Below are positions 30,061-38,495 of a stretch of 64,000 bases of DNA, piece by piece. Position numbers and translations under genes: made by a program. Numbering within the stretch: position 1 is the stretch's first letter; each line of letters opens with the position of its first letter. The notes below the pieces were generated by a model, which saw only the letters and a list, made by a program, of their open reading frames with translations, did not search any database and had not been told where the DNA came from. The stretch is from the NCBI RefSeq assembly GCF_900240275.1, contig NZ_LT964761.1, positions 1,332,524 through 1,396,523 of the forward strand, read 5' to 3'. This DNA is from [Lactobacillus] timonensis. GTDB lineage: Bacteria > Bacillota > Bacilli > Lactobacillales > Lactobacillaceae.

Positions 30061-30083
30061 GAGAAAGCGGGGAGAGTAACGCC

Positions 30084-30353
30084 GTGATTGGATTTATTGT
30101 CTGGACAATTAATCAATTAATTAACTTGTATATTTGGGCGATTATTATTTGGTGCTTACTATCGTGGTTTCCTGGTGCTCGCAGTTCGAGTTTAGGTGGG
30201 TTGTTGGATCGACTGGTTCGTCCATATATGGACTTTTTTGACTTTATTCCGCCCCTTGGCGGGGTCAGTTTCTCGCCAGTTGTTGCTATCGGTGTCTTAT
30301 ACTTGGTTCAGTATGGCGTTCGGGCACTGGGAGCAGTGCTCCACCAGTTCTAA
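30084..30353 (+). CDS. ylmG: YggT family membrane protein
   Basis: This 89-residue protein has two membrane segments around residues 3-24 and 62-83 separated by RLVRPYMDFFDFIPPLGGVSF, typical of YggT/YlmG. It lies in the usual sepF-yggT-ylmH-divIVA order. The exact role is unknown; genetics in other bacteria link it to division or envelope function. GTG start behind GGGGAGAG. Confidence 0.88.
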   Translation: MIGFIVWTINQLINLYIWAIIIWCLLSWFPGARSSSLGGLLDRLVRPYMDFFDFIPPLGGVSFSPVVAIGVLYLVQYGVRALGAVLHQF

Positions 30354-30371
30354 GAAGGAGAGGTGTTTGGT

Positions 30372-31163
30372 GTGGATTCGGATAACGTTAAACAGCATTT
30401 TCGTCCTGACGAAGCACCATTTATCGATCAAGTACAAGGATGGTTAGCAACAGCAACGAATGAGTATCGACCAGTGCTGACAGACTTTATGAATCCGCGT
30501 CAATGCTATATTGCCCAGACATTAACTAATCGACAGGATGAGGTCAACATGGCCAGTAATGGTGGATGGAATGGGGCAGAAATGCGTCGCCTTTTGTTTT
30601 ATCCGCGCTATTATCAACCCCTGTCAGCTGATTTTGATATTCAATTGTTGACGATTAGCTACCCGGTCAAATTTACGGAGCTCCACCACCGCCAGGTTCT
30701 GGGCACGCTGATGAGTGCAGGAATAAAGCGAACAACTTTTGGCGACATTTTGCACCAACAGGAAAGTTGGCAACTACTGGTGGATAGTAAGATGACTAAT
30801 TACCTCAGACAACAGGTAACTACCATTGGGCGGGTCCACGTGAAGTTGTTGCCCATTTCGTTTGACGACATTGTCCAGCCAGAAGATGATTGGGAAGAAC
30901 TAACAACGACAGTCTCTTCGCTTCGGGTCGATAGTATTGTGGCGGCAGCGTTTAATTACTCCCGTAACCGAGCTAAAACGGCCATTGAACGAGGATTTGT
31001 CCGGGTTAACTGGGAAGAAGTACAACGACCTGATTATTCGCTGGCAATTCATGATCAGTTGTCCGTCCGTCATGCAGGACGAATTCGGGTTAACGCGGTC
31101 AACGGGATAACAAGAAAAGGTAAAATTAAAACGGTCCTGAACGTGATCAAGGCCGGTAAGTAA
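30372..31163 (+). CDS. ylmH: S4-domain RNA-binding protein YlmH
   Basis: This 263-residue protein combines an N-terminal YlmH domain, with RQCYIAQTLTNRQDEV (about 42) and RRLLFYPRYYQPLSADFDI, and a C-terminal S4 RNA-binding domain (about 180-255, RVDSIVAAAFNYSRNRAKT). Related proteins act on stalled ribosomes and are needed for normal division in some cocci. The GTG at 30372 is preferred because GAGAGG lies 8 bases upstream; GTG 30363 overlaps that site. Confidence 0.9.
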   Translation: MDSDNVKQHFRPDEAPFIDQVQGWLATATNEYRPVLTDFMNPRQCYIAQTLTNRQDEVNMASNGGWNGAEMRRLLFYPRYYQPLSADFDIQLLTISYPVKFTELHHRQVLGTLMSAGIKRTTFGDILHQQESWQLLVDSKMTNYLRQQVTTIGRVHVKLLPISFDDIVQPEDDWEELTTTVSSLRVDSIVAAAFNYSRNRAKTAIERGFVRVNWEEVQRPDYSLAIHDQLSVRHAGRIRVNAVNGITRKGKIKTVLNVIKAGK

Positions 31164-31177
31164 TATGGAGGGTTAAA

Positions 31178-31924
31178 ATGACGTTAACGGCAGATGATAT
31201 TAAGAACAAACAGTTTGATAGTAAGATGCGAGGTTATGACCGCAGCGAAGTCGATGATTTTTTGAAGTCGGTTAGCGAGTCAATCACGGCATTAACCGAT
31301 CAGAACCGTCAACTGGCTGAAGAAAACCAGACGGCTAAGGAACAACTGCGTTACTTTACTGAGATGAAGGATTCACTAAATAAGTCAATCCTGGTGGCCC
31401 AAGAAGCAGCCGATAAAGTTAAAACTAACGCTAAACGTGAAGCTGAAATCATGGTTCGTGAGGCCCAGAAGCAGGCAACTGACATTGTTGCTGAAGCAAA
31501 TAGCAAGGCTAACCAGGTAATCGAAACCAGTGCTGACGACACGAGAAAACTGACTACTGAGACTAACGACCTCAAAAAGCAGACGCGGATCTTCCGTCAA
31601 CGACTTCAAGTGATGTTGGAATCACAGCTGGAAGTTGTCAAGAGTAAGGATTGGGATACATTACTAGCCAATGACGATCTGAGTAAGTATGACGAAATCC
31701 AGAAGATTCTTGGCAGCCGTCTTGACAAGGATTCTTCAAGCAGTGTACAATCATCTCCATCAAGCCAGCCAACGGCCGACAATAAGTCAGTGGCAGATGC
31801 ACAGCCCAGCAGTGAGGAAAAAACACCGGCTGCTTCGACTTCGACGACCGCTAGTCAACCGGCACAGTCGGCTGATGCGGGGGAAACGGTGGTCATCTTC
31901 CCGGATGACGACCAAGCCAAGTAG
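31178..31924 (+). CDS. divIVA: Cell division initiation protein DivIVA
   Basis: This 248-residue protein binds curved membrane at poles and septum. The N-terminal membrane-binding segment MTLTADDIKNKQFDSKMRGY and DRSEVDDFLKSV is followed by a long coiled coil (about 30-160) and a disordered tail rich in Ser, Gln and Thr (165-248). GGAGGG precedes the ATG. It ends the cluster before the ileS T-box. Confidence 0.94.
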   Translation: MTLTADDIKNKQFDSKMRGYDRSEVDDFLKSVSESITALTDQNRQLAEENQTAKEQLRYFTEMKDSLNKSILVAQEAADKVKTNAKREAEIMVREAQKQATDIVAEANSKANQVIETSADDTRKLTTETNDLKKQTRIFRQRLQVMLESQLEVVKSKDWDTLLANDDLSKYDEIQKILGSRLDKDSSSSVQSSPSSQPTADNKSVADAQPSSEEKTPAASTSTTASQPAQSADAGETVVIFPDDDQAK

Positions 31925-31939
31925 CTGGTAGCATTTTCG

Positions 31940-32164
31940 TTAACAAAACGATGACGGGAAAAGCGGGTGTTGAAGTGCCCCTTCAGCGAGCTAACGGTTG
32001 GTGTGAGGTTAGCAGTGGGTTTCAATGCTAGATCATCCCTGAGTGTCGGTTCAGTAAAAGGCCGGCCGGTTCATGACCGTTATTAAATGCCCAAGGGGAG
32101 GGCTTGCCCTCCTAAAATTAGGTGGTACCACGAATACTTCGTCCTATGTTGGACGGAGTTTTTT
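31940..32164 (+). promoter_or_regulatory. T-box riboswitch of ileS
   Basis: A tRNA-sensing leader of about 225 bases. It has a stem I with GCTAAC/GTTAGC distal pairing (near 31990-32013), an ATC isoleucine specifier in GATCATCCC (32031-32039), a GGAGGGC-TT-GCCCTCC stem, and the T-box AGGTGGTACCACG (32120-32132). It ends with terminator ACTTCGTCC/GGACGGAGT (32136-32159) and a T-run. Uncharged tRNA-Ile should favour readthrough into ileS. Confidence 0.92.
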
Positions 32165-32205
32165 GTTAACGAGGTGCAGAGAAAAGATTAGAAAGGAAGA
32201 TGGCT

Positions 32206-35004
32206 ATGCGGGTTAAAGATACTTTGAATCTTGGTAAAACCAAGTTCCCCATGCGTGGCAAACTGCCCAAAACAGAGGGCAACCGCGAAAAAGTGTGGGA
32301 AGAAAACAAGGTCTATGAGCAACGGCAGAAATTAAACCAGGGGAAACCGAGCTTTGTGCTCCATGATGGTCCTCCATACGCCAACGGTAATATTCACGTT
32401 GGTCACGCGATGAACAAGATCAGTAAGGACTTCATCGTGCGGTTTAAGTCGATGACTGGTTACCGCGCACCGTATGTCCCTGGCTGGGATACTCACGGGT
32501 TGCCAATTGAACACCAGTTAACAAAGGCTGGTTATGACCGGAAGAAAATGTCGACGACGGAATTCCGGGATCTTTGTCGGCAGTACGCCTTGGAACAGGT
32601 TCAAAAACAGATGGCTGGCTTTAAGCGTCTTGGTGTTTCTGGTGACTGGGACCACCCCTACCTGACGTTGAACAAGGAGTTTGAAGCTGCTCAAATTAAG
32701 GTTTTTGGTGCCTTTGCGAAGAAGGGACTCTTGTACCAAGCAAAGAAGCCGGTTTACTGGTCATGGTCATCTGAATCCGCCCTGGCAGAAGCTGAAGTCG
32801 AATACCATGACGTGGTAGCAAAGACGGCCTTTTTTGTTGAACAAGTGAAGGACGGCAAGGGTGTCTTGGACAACAATACTTATCTTGTTGTTTGGACGAC
32901 CACACCATGGACGATTCCGGCATCTGAAGCCGTTGCTGTCAATGCCGACTTTGACTATGTCGTGGTCAAGCCAGCAAGTGATGACCGGCAATTCGTGATG
33001 GCGGCAACGTTGCTGGATAAACTTGCCGAAAAGTTCGGCTGGGAAAGTTATGACGTAGTTAAACACGTCGCTGGTAAAGACCTGGAGGGGATTACCACTA
33101 CCCACCCGTACCTGGATCGCGAATTGCTTGTGGGACTCGCGGACTACGTTACCGCAGATACCGGGACTGGGCTTGTTCACACTGCACCTGGCTATGGGGA
33201 TGACGACTACCACTTTGGGCTGAAGTATAAGCTGCCGATCTTTGCGCCAATGAATGACCAGGGGATCCTGACTAAGGAAAATGGCCCTGAATTTGATGGG
33301 GTCTTCTACCAAAAGGCTGATGACATTTCACTCAAACTGTTGAAGGAACATGATGCGCTCTTACTACAAGAGCCACTGAAGCACTCTTACCCGTTTGACT
33401 GGCGGACGAAGAAGCCGATTGTTTTCCGGGCAACTGATCAGTGGTTCGTTTCCATTGACAAGATGCGCGATCAGATTCTCAATGCGGTGGACGAAGTGAA
33501 GTATAAGCCGGACTGGGGAAAGGTCCGTCTGTACAATATGCTGAAAGACCGTGGCGACTGGGTTATCTCTCGGCAACGTGTCTGGGGTGTACCGTTGCCA
33601 ATCTTTTATGCGGAAGACGGGACGCCGATTATGGAAGAAGAAACGATCAACCACGTTTCTGACCTCTTCCGGAAATACGGTTCTAACGTCTGGTTTGAAC
33701 GCGACGCGAAGGACCTCTTGCCAAAAGGTTATACTAATGAGCATTCGCCAAATGGCAAATTTACCAAGGAAACAGACATCATGGACGTTTGGTTTGACTC
33801 TGGTTCGTCCCACCAGGGGGTCTTGGCAGAACGGCCTGAATTAACCTACCCAGCTGACCTCTACCTTGAAGGATCCGACCAGTACCGGGGTTGGTTCAAC
33901 TCCAGTCTGATCACGAGTGTCGTCGTTGATGGTCACGCACCATACAAGCAAATTGTCAGTCAGGGATTCACTCTTGACAAGCGCGGTAACAAGATGAGTA
34001 AGTCAATGGGGAACGTCATCGACCCGGCCAAGGTCGTTGACCAGATGGGGGCCGAAATTATCCGTCTGTGGGTCATGAGTGTTGATACTAGTGCTGACGT
34101 CCGGGTATCAATGGGTAGCTTCCAGCAGATCTCAGAAGCTTACCGGAAAATCCGTAACACTTTCCGTTTCTTGTTAGCCAACGTTGGCGACTTTAATGCC
34201 ACTACTGATCATGTTGATTACGCCAATATGGAAGCTATCGACCAGTACATGGAGGTTACTTTCAACCACTTCTTGGCTGACATGCGGAAGAAGATGGATG
34301 ATTATGACTTCTTAAGTGCGTACAAGATGTTAATCAACTTTGTTAACAACGAATTGTCCGCTTTCTACATGAATGTTGCGAAGGACGTTCTCTACATTGA
34401 AGCCGAGGACTCACCAGTACGGCGTTCGATGCAGACGGTCTTCCACGATATTCTGGACGGCTTAGTGAAATTGCTGACACCGATTTTGCCACACACGACA
34501 GAAGAGGTTTGGCAATACATGGGCGGAACTGAACAGGAATTCGTTCAGTTGACTGAAATCCCAGATCCACAACATTTTGCTGGCGAAGAAGAACTAGTTG
34601 CTAACTGGGATCAGTTCATGGCAATTCGTTCACACGTTCTCAAGGGTCTGGAAGAAGCGCGGAATAATAAGGTTATTGGTAAGTCACTGGAGGCCAAAGC
34701 AGACCTGTACTTAACCAATAACCAACAGGAGTTGCTGAAGAAGCTTAACGCTAACATCAAGCAAGTTCTTGGTGTTTCCGCGCTGACTATTCACGGTGTC
34801 GATGATAAGCCAGCCGATGCGGTTGAATTTAGTGACCAAGTAGCAGTGAAGATTACTGCTGCACCAGGTGAGGTTTGCCAGCGCTGCCGGATGACGACAG
34901 AAGATGTAGGTAGTGACTCAGCATACCCACAACTGTGTGCTCGTTGCGCGAAGATTGTTCGCGATAACTTTCCAGAAACCGTGAATGAAGGATTAGAAAA
35001 ATAG
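32206..35004 (+). CDS. ileS: Isoleucyl-tRNA synthetase
   Basis: This 932-residue class I enzyme charges tRNA-Ile. HIGH motif variant HVGH in [16 protein letters not shown], editing-domain [35 protein letters not shown] in [12 protein letters not shown], and a C-terminal zinc site (CQRC and CARC). The ATG at 32206 lies 8 bases behind AGAAAGGA; the ATG at 32200 abuts that site. Regulated by the upstream T-box. Confidence 0.97.
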   Translation: MRVKDTLNLGKTKFPMRGKLPKTEGNREKVWEENKVYEQRQKLNQGKPSFVLHDGPPYANGNIHVGHAMNKISKDFIVRFKSMTGYRAPYVPGWDTHGLPIEHQLTKAGYDRKKMSTTEFRDLCRQYALEQVQKQMAGFKRLGVSGDWDHPYLTLNKEFEAAQIKVFGAFAKKGLLYQAKKPVYWSWSSESALAEAEVEYHDVVAKTAFFVEQVKDGKGVLDNNTYLVVWTTTPWTIPASEAVAVNADFDYVVVKPASDDRQFVMAATLLDKLAEKFGWESYDVVKHVAGKDLEGITTTHPYLDRELLVGLADYVTADTGTGLVHTAPGYGDDDYHFGLKYKLPIFAPMNDQGILTKENGPEFDGVFYQKADDISLKLLKEHDALLLQEPLKHSYPFDWRTKKPIVFRATDQWFVSIDKMRDQILNAVDEVKYKPDWGKVRLYNMLKDRGDWVISRQRVWGVPLPIFYAEDGTPIMEEETINHVSDLFRKYGSNVWFERDAKDLLPKGYTNEHSPNGKFTKETDIMDVWFDSGSSHQGVLAERPELTYPADLYLEGSDQYRGWFNSSLITSVVVDGHAPYKQIVSQGFTLDKRGNKMSKSMGNVIDPAKVVDQMGAEIIRLWVMSVDTSADVRVSMGSFQQISEAYRKIRNTFRFLLANVGDFNATTDHVDYANMEAIDQYMEVTFNHFLADMRKKMDDYDFLSAYKMLINFVNNELSAFYMNVAKDVLYIEAEDSPVRRSMQTVFHDILDGLVKLLTPILPHTTEEVWQYMGGTEQEFVQLTEIPDPQHFAGEEELVANWDQFMAIRSHVLKGLEEARNNKVIGKSLEAKADLYLTNNQQELLKKLNANIKQVLGVSALTIHGVDDKPADAVEFSDQVAVKITAAPGEVCQRCRMTTEDVGSDSAYPQLCARCAKIVRDNFPETVNEGLEK

Positions 35005-35037
35005 TTAGTGGACATTAAAATTGTCTGCTTAATAGGT

Positions 35038-35074
35038 AACGGCTGCTTTCTTAAGGAGAAGGTAGTCGTTTTTT
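35038..35074 (+). terminator. Terminator of ileS, target of the IS insertion
   Basis: A 15-bp stem (35038-35052 with 35056-35070, some G-T pairs), loop AAG and six T residues (35069-35074). The ISL3 element begins one base after this T-run, and its target duplication GTTTTTTG includes the T-run. Confidence 0.8.
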
Positions 35075-35075
35075 G
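35068..35075. repeat. Target-site duplication, left copy
   Basis: GTTTTTTG, identical to 36578-36585 on the other side of the element. Eight-base duplications are typical of ISL3-family transposition. Confidence 0.85.
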
Positions 35076-35110
35076 GGCTCTTTGTCAATCGGTACTGATA
35101 GCTAATTTTG

Positions 35111-35147
35111 ACCAGTTCAAGCAACTAGTTTGCTTGGACTGGTTTTT
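35111..35147 (+). terminator. Hairpin inside the left IS end
   Basis: A 14-bp stem (35111-35124 with 35130-35143, one G-T pair) is followed by TTTTT on the plus strand. It would stop readthrough from ileS entering the element and overlaps the transposase stop codon. Confidence 0.6.
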
Positions 35148-36442
35148 CTAGTGTTTAAGGGGTCCTTAATCATGATGTGCGAATTTTTCAACGCTATTAG
35201 AATTCGGATTCTAAAACGAAAAAAGTTGCGAAAACCATAAGCTGTCCGTTTAATCACTTTGATCTTGTTGTTAGTGCCTTCGATTGGACCATTAGTTAAC
35301 TGGTATCGAAAACTCCTGATGATTTCTTCCTGGTGTTGGCGCAAAGTCCGCTGAACTTTCTGAAATCGATGTGGCAGACTAGTGAGTTTGCGTTTTAAAA
35401 GCGTCGTTAGCTCGTCCTCCTGGCCATGATCGACTGCATCAACCAGGGTCTGGTAGTAGTCATAAGCTTTTTGTAAATCCTCTGACATAGCTAGCAGACG
35501 GTCCACGACTTCGCTATTGGACAACCAGGCGCCACGAAAGTTGCGCCTTGGACGGTGATGAACACTATCTAAGGAACTAACTTTCTGTAAAAGCAACTTC
35601 CAGAAACGCTTCAAGGCGCGATACTCATGAGTTTCATGACCATAATGATTCATTACTTTGATCCGGACAGCTTGAAAGGCTCGATAAGCCTGGGCGACGA
35701 TGTGAAAATGATCGGCAATGATGCTCGCATTGGGAAACAATTCTTTAATTAGGCCTCGGTAAGGTTGGTAGAGATCGACCACAATTAGCCGGACTGCCAA
35801 CCGTGCTTGACGGGTAAAGTGACGATAAAAGTATTGTTTGAGAAAGCGAGAATTGCGCGATTGGATAATATCAATGGTGCGATGGTTGACGGGATTCATT
35901 AAGAGCATACTCATCCCACTCGTCGCAAACTTTCCGGACTTAAAGTCATCCAAAGCAATTGTGGCCGGTAGCCAGTTTTTTTCTGGTGTGAACGTATCCT
36001 CTAGCGAGTCGATTGTTCTGGCCACGGTACTGGCAGAAACGTAGTAGTCCTTAGCCAACTCTTTCTGTGAAATATTACGATGAAGGTCTTTAGTAATGTA
36101 CTGTTTAACGTTATTGGCGATCCGACAGCCACGGCTAATCCCGTGAATCGTGGCGACTTTCGTTACCGTTTCCGGACACTCAGCTGTTGGCTTACAAATA
36201 TACTGTTGTTTTCTAATCATCAGAAAGGTCTTTACACCAGCGACCGACAGGGCGGTAACGACTACTGGGCGTTGGCGAAACCCATTTTTTAGCATCGGTC
36301 GACCACAGATTGGACAAAGGCACTTGCCAGTCTTGACTAGATGAATAACTTTGAACTTATCGGCAATCGTCTCGGTACCTTCTTTATCTAGTTGAAGTCC
36401 TGGGTCTTGGATTCCGGTTAAAAAGTTGATATTATTAGTCAC
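35117..36442 (-). CDS. ISL3-family transposase
   Basis: This 441-residue DDE transposase has an N-terminal zinc-finger region (GKCLCPICGRP; ICKPTAEC), a helix-turn-helix (KELAKDYYVSASTVARTID) and the DDE core: ALDDFKSGK, IVVDLYQPYRG and the glutamate in NGPIEGTNNKIKVIKRTAYG. The GTG at 36442 is chosen because AAAGGA lies 9 bases upstream; an ATG at 36505 sits before a hairpin and lacks a site. The frame is uninterrupted, so the element may be active. Confidence 0.9.
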   Translation of the reverse strand: MTNNINFLTGIQDPGLQLDKEGTETIADKFKVIHLVKTGKCLCPICGRPMLKNGFRQRPVVVTALSVAGVKTFLMIRKQQYICKPTAECPETVTKVATIHGISRGCRIANNVKQYITKDLHRNISQKELAKDYYVSASTVARTIDSLEDTFTPEKNWLPATIALDDFKSGKFATSGMSMLLMNPVNHRTIDIIQSRNSRFLKQYFYRHFTRQARLAVRLIVVDLYQPYRGLIKELFPNASIIADHFHIVAQAYRAFQAVRIKVMNHYGHETHEYRALKRFWKLLLQKVSSLDSVHHRPRRNFRGAWLSNSEVVDRLLAMSEDLQKAYDYYQTLVDAVDHGQEDELTTLLKRKLTSLPHRFQKVQRTLRQHQEEIIRSFRYQLTNGPIEGTNNKIKVIKRTAYGFRNFFRFRIRILIALKNSHIMIKDPLNTRKTSPSKLVA

Positions 36443-36464
36443 GAGGATTAATTTCCTTTCTGGA

Positions 36465-36510
36465 GGACAATCACCACGCTTTAGGGTTGTGGGGTGATTG
36501 TCCATTTTTT
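36465..36510 (+). terminator. Hairpin upstream of the transposase gene
   Basis: GGACAATCACC (36465-36475) and GGTGATTGTCC (36493-36503) form a perfect 11-bp inverted repeat followed by ATTTTTT on the plus strand. It may block antisense transcription, or impede transcripts entering from outside by folding just before the ribosome site. Confidence 0.5.
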
Positions 36511-36577
36511 ATATGGCTATCATAAATAAAAAAAGGCACTGATGAAATATTACATCAGTACCGAATAGTGTAGAACC

Positions 36578-36585
36578 GTTTTTTG
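36578..36585. repeat. Target-site duplication, right copy
   Basis: GTTTTTTG, a perfect match to 35068-35075. Confidence 0.85.
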
Positions 36586-36597
36586 AGTTGGCCAGAA

Positions 36598-36627
36598 ATG
36601 ACATGAGCCACTAACACGGTGTAAAAT
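36598..36627 (+). promoter_or_regulatory. Candidate promoter of the cold-shock gene
   Basis: ATGACA (36598-36603) and TAAAAT (36622-36627) are 18 bases apart and lie wholly outside the IS, so the downstream gene keeps its own promoter. Confidence 0.45.
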
Positions 36628-36656
36628 AAGACGATATTGTTGTGGGAGGTAGAAAA

Positions 36657-36860
36657 ATGTTAGTTGGAACCGTTAAGCAGTATGACCAACAAAAAGGCTG
36701 GGGATTTATCACGATCCCACATGAAGAAGAAGTGTACGTTCACGCCCGGGGGATTATGCCCGCTGACCGTGAACAATTACGGACGGGTGATCAGGTTTCC
36801 CTGGTAGTAATTCAAGGACAACGTGGGCCGCAAGCGGCACGCGTTCGGATTATGCGCTAA
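36657..36860 (+). CDS. Cold-shock-domain protein
   Basis: This 67-residue single cold-shock domain contains MLVGTVKQYDQQKGWGFITI (RNP1-like KGWGFIT) and VYVHARGI (RNP2-like). It should bind single-stranded nucleic acid. It diverges from typical CspA by QQ instead of N-x-x before KGWGF and by ARGI instead of FSAI. GGGAGG lies 6 bases before the ATG at 36657. It precedes the Nudix gene by 15 bases and may be co-transcribed. Confidence 0.85.
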   Translation: MLVGTVKQYDQQKGWGFITIPHEEEVYVHARGIMPADREQLRTGDQVSLVVIQGQRGPQAARVRIMR

Positions 36861-36875
36861 GAGGGAGTGATTCTG

Positions 36876-37430
36876 ATGGAATTTAAAGAAGTTCCAGTTA
36901 GTTGCAAAAACGTTTTTCATGGTCATCTGATTGATGTGGAAGTCGAGCGGGTTAAAACACCTGCCGGCCAGCTTGCTCAACGAGAAATTGTCCGCCATGC
37001 CAAGGCGGTATGCTTACTGGCAGTTAACGACGACGGAAAATTTGCCGTGGTGAAGCAGTGGCGCGAGCCAATTGCGATGACAACCTTGGAAATTCCCGCT
37101 GGTAAGGTGGACGATCGGGATGATGGTTCCTCACTACACGCTGCCAAGCGGGAGCTAAATGAGGAAACACGCTTAAGTGCAAAACACCTTAATCGTATCT
37201 GTGGGTTTCATAGTTCGGTCGGTTTTTCTGATGAATACTTGACCATGTACCTAGCTGAAGGCCTCTCGCCAGTCAAAAAACAGCTCCCCCAGGATCCTGA
37301 TGAGCAGTTAAGCCTGCAATGGTTGACAGTCGATCAGGGACTGCAAATGATTGAAAGTGGGCAGATAACCGATGCAAAAACGATTATGGCAATCTACTAT
37401 CTGAAAGGGCATTGTAATGAACAACGATAA
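36876..37430 (+). CDS. nudF: Nudix hydrolase, ADP-ribose pyrophosphatase type
   Basis: This 184-residue enzyme probably splits ADP-ribose or a related nucleotide sugar. FAVVKQWREPIAMTTLEIPAGK precedes a Nudix box AAKRELNEETRL: the metal-binding REL-x-EE is intact, but the box has two extra residues between its first Gly and Arg, lacks the first Glu, and has Arg in place of the last Gly. The ATG at 36876 is 8 bases behind GGGAG. Family call is firm, substrate inferred. Confidence 0.82.
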   Translation: MEFKEVPVSCKNVFHGHLIDVEVERVKTPAGQLAQREIVRHAKAVCLLAVNDDGKFAVVKQWREPIAMTTLEIPAGKVDDRDDGSSLHAAKRELNEETRLSAKHLNRICGFHSSVGFSDEYLTMYLAEGLSPVKKQLPQDPDEQLSLQWLTVDQGLQMIESGQITDAKTIMAIYYLKGHCNEQR

Positions 37431-37776
37431 TAATCAAGCCGGGGTTGACGAACACCTCACGCGTGCGCAATATCGTAGTCAGATCAAGCATAAGCGGGGA
37501 TTATTTGGTCATCACCAAAATGAAGAGACAACAGACAAAAATCAACAGGCCTCACATGGCAACCCAGAGCCGCAGCCGATTCCTGAACCAACTCCGGCAA
37601 CTGAGCAAACGAATGCTCAATCGGCGTTCCCTAACCGTGCAGCCAGCTTAGCGATGGACAAAGAAACACTGGCTGAGGAAAAGAGTCAACGGTTAGCGAA
37701 GAGACTCAACATTGCGATCGCGGTCTTGGTGGTGCTAATTGTGGTTGTTTATTTAGTTTTATTTTTTGTGGGATAA
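37417..37776 (+). CDS. Hypothetical single-pass membrane protein
   Basis: This 119-residue protein overlaps the Nudix gene by 14 bases. A charged N-terminal part with LTRAQYRSQIKHKRGLF, a Pro/Gln/Glu-rich middle (PQPIPEPTPATEQTN) and one C-terminal membrane segment (about 95-117, IAIAVLVVLIVVVYLVLFF) make a tail-anchored layout. I do not recognise a family. Lies between the Nudix gene and mtnN in one apparent operon. Confidence 0.7.
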   Translation: MNNDNNQAGVDEHLTRAQYRSQIKHKRGLFGHHQNEETTDKNQQASHGNPEPQPIPEPTPATEQTNAQSAFPNRAASLAMDKETLAEEKSQRLAKRLNIAIAVLVVLIVVVYLVLFFVG

Positions 37777-37788
37777 GGAGCAACGACG

Positions 37789-38493
37789 ATGACAAAAATC
37801 GGAATTATTTGTGCGATGCAAGAAGAAATTAAGGAATTGTTGGCGGCCATGGACAAAGATGAGGTTCATCGCTTAAGTGGCAAGGATTATCACCTTGGTC
37901 GGTTAAGTGGCCAGCCAGTAGTGTTGGTAGAATCGGGGATTGGTAAAGTGGAGGCTGGAATTACCACTGAACACCTTATTAGCGAGTTTGGGGCCGACGT
38001 GGTTATTAACTCTGGTTCGGCCGGCGGAATTGGTGATGGACTGCGCGTTGGTGATGTGGTGATCTCCACCGAAACGGCCTATCATGATGTGGATGCTCGT
38101 GCCTTTGACTACGTTTATGGCCAGCTGCCACAACAGCCGGCAACATTTCCGGCATCTGAGTTGTGGGCAGACCGGTTGGCCCGGGCTAGCGAAAAAACTG
38201 GGCTTCACACTGTTCGCGGCTTGATTGTCACGGGCGACCAATTTGTCTCCAGCAGCGAAGCGATTGCCAGGATTAAGCACCATTTCCCTCAAGCACTAGC
38301 AGCAGAAATGGAGGGGGCGGCGGTTGGCCAGGTTGCAACTGATCACCAGGTACCTTACGTTGTCTTACGTGCGATGTCAGACACTGGTGACGAAGATGCC
38401 GGAGTTAGCTTTGATAAGTTTATAATTGATGCTGGAAAACGGTCGGCTAGGATGTTACTGACCATGATTCAGCAATTATCAGAGGAGGATTAA
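37789..38493 (+). CDS. mtnN: 5'-methylthioadenosine/S-adenosylhomocysteine nucleosidase
   Basis: This 234-residue enzyme cleaves MTA and SAH, recycling the methyl-cycle by-product and feeding S-ribosylhomocysteine to LuxS. Start KIGIICAMQEEIKELL, catalytic region EMEGAAVGQVAT, SDTGDEDAGVSFDKFI and INSGSAGGIGDGLRVGDVV are diagnostic. Ends two bases before the cysteine desulfurase, so co-translation is likely. Confidence 0.95.
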   Translation: MTKIGIICAMQEEIKELLAAMDKDEVHRLSGKDYHLGRLSGQPVVLVESGIGKVEAGITTEHLISEFGADVVINSGSAGGIGDGLRVGDVVISTETAYHDVDARAFDYVYGQLPQQPATFPASELWADRLARASEKTGLHTVRGLIVTGDQFVSSSEAIARIKHHFPQALAAEMEGAAVGQVATDHQVPYVVLRAMSDTGDEDAGVSFDKFIIDAGKRSARMLLTMIQQLSEED

Positions 38494-38495
38494 GG

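Larger units (their letters stand above)
35076..36577 (-). mobile_element. Complete ISL3-family insertion sequence (1502 bp)
   Basis: The ends are imperfect inverted repeats: GGCTCTTTGTCAATCGGTAC at 35076 and, read inward from 36577, GGTTCTACACTATTCGGTAC. About 17 of 25 positions match, including CGGTACTGAT. A single transposase gene fills the element on the minus strand and perfect 8-bp duplications flank it. Hairpins stand inside both ends (35111-35143 and 36535-36562), plus one before the transposase (36465-36503). Intact gene, intact ends and perfect duplications suggest a recent insertion. Confidence 0.9.
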
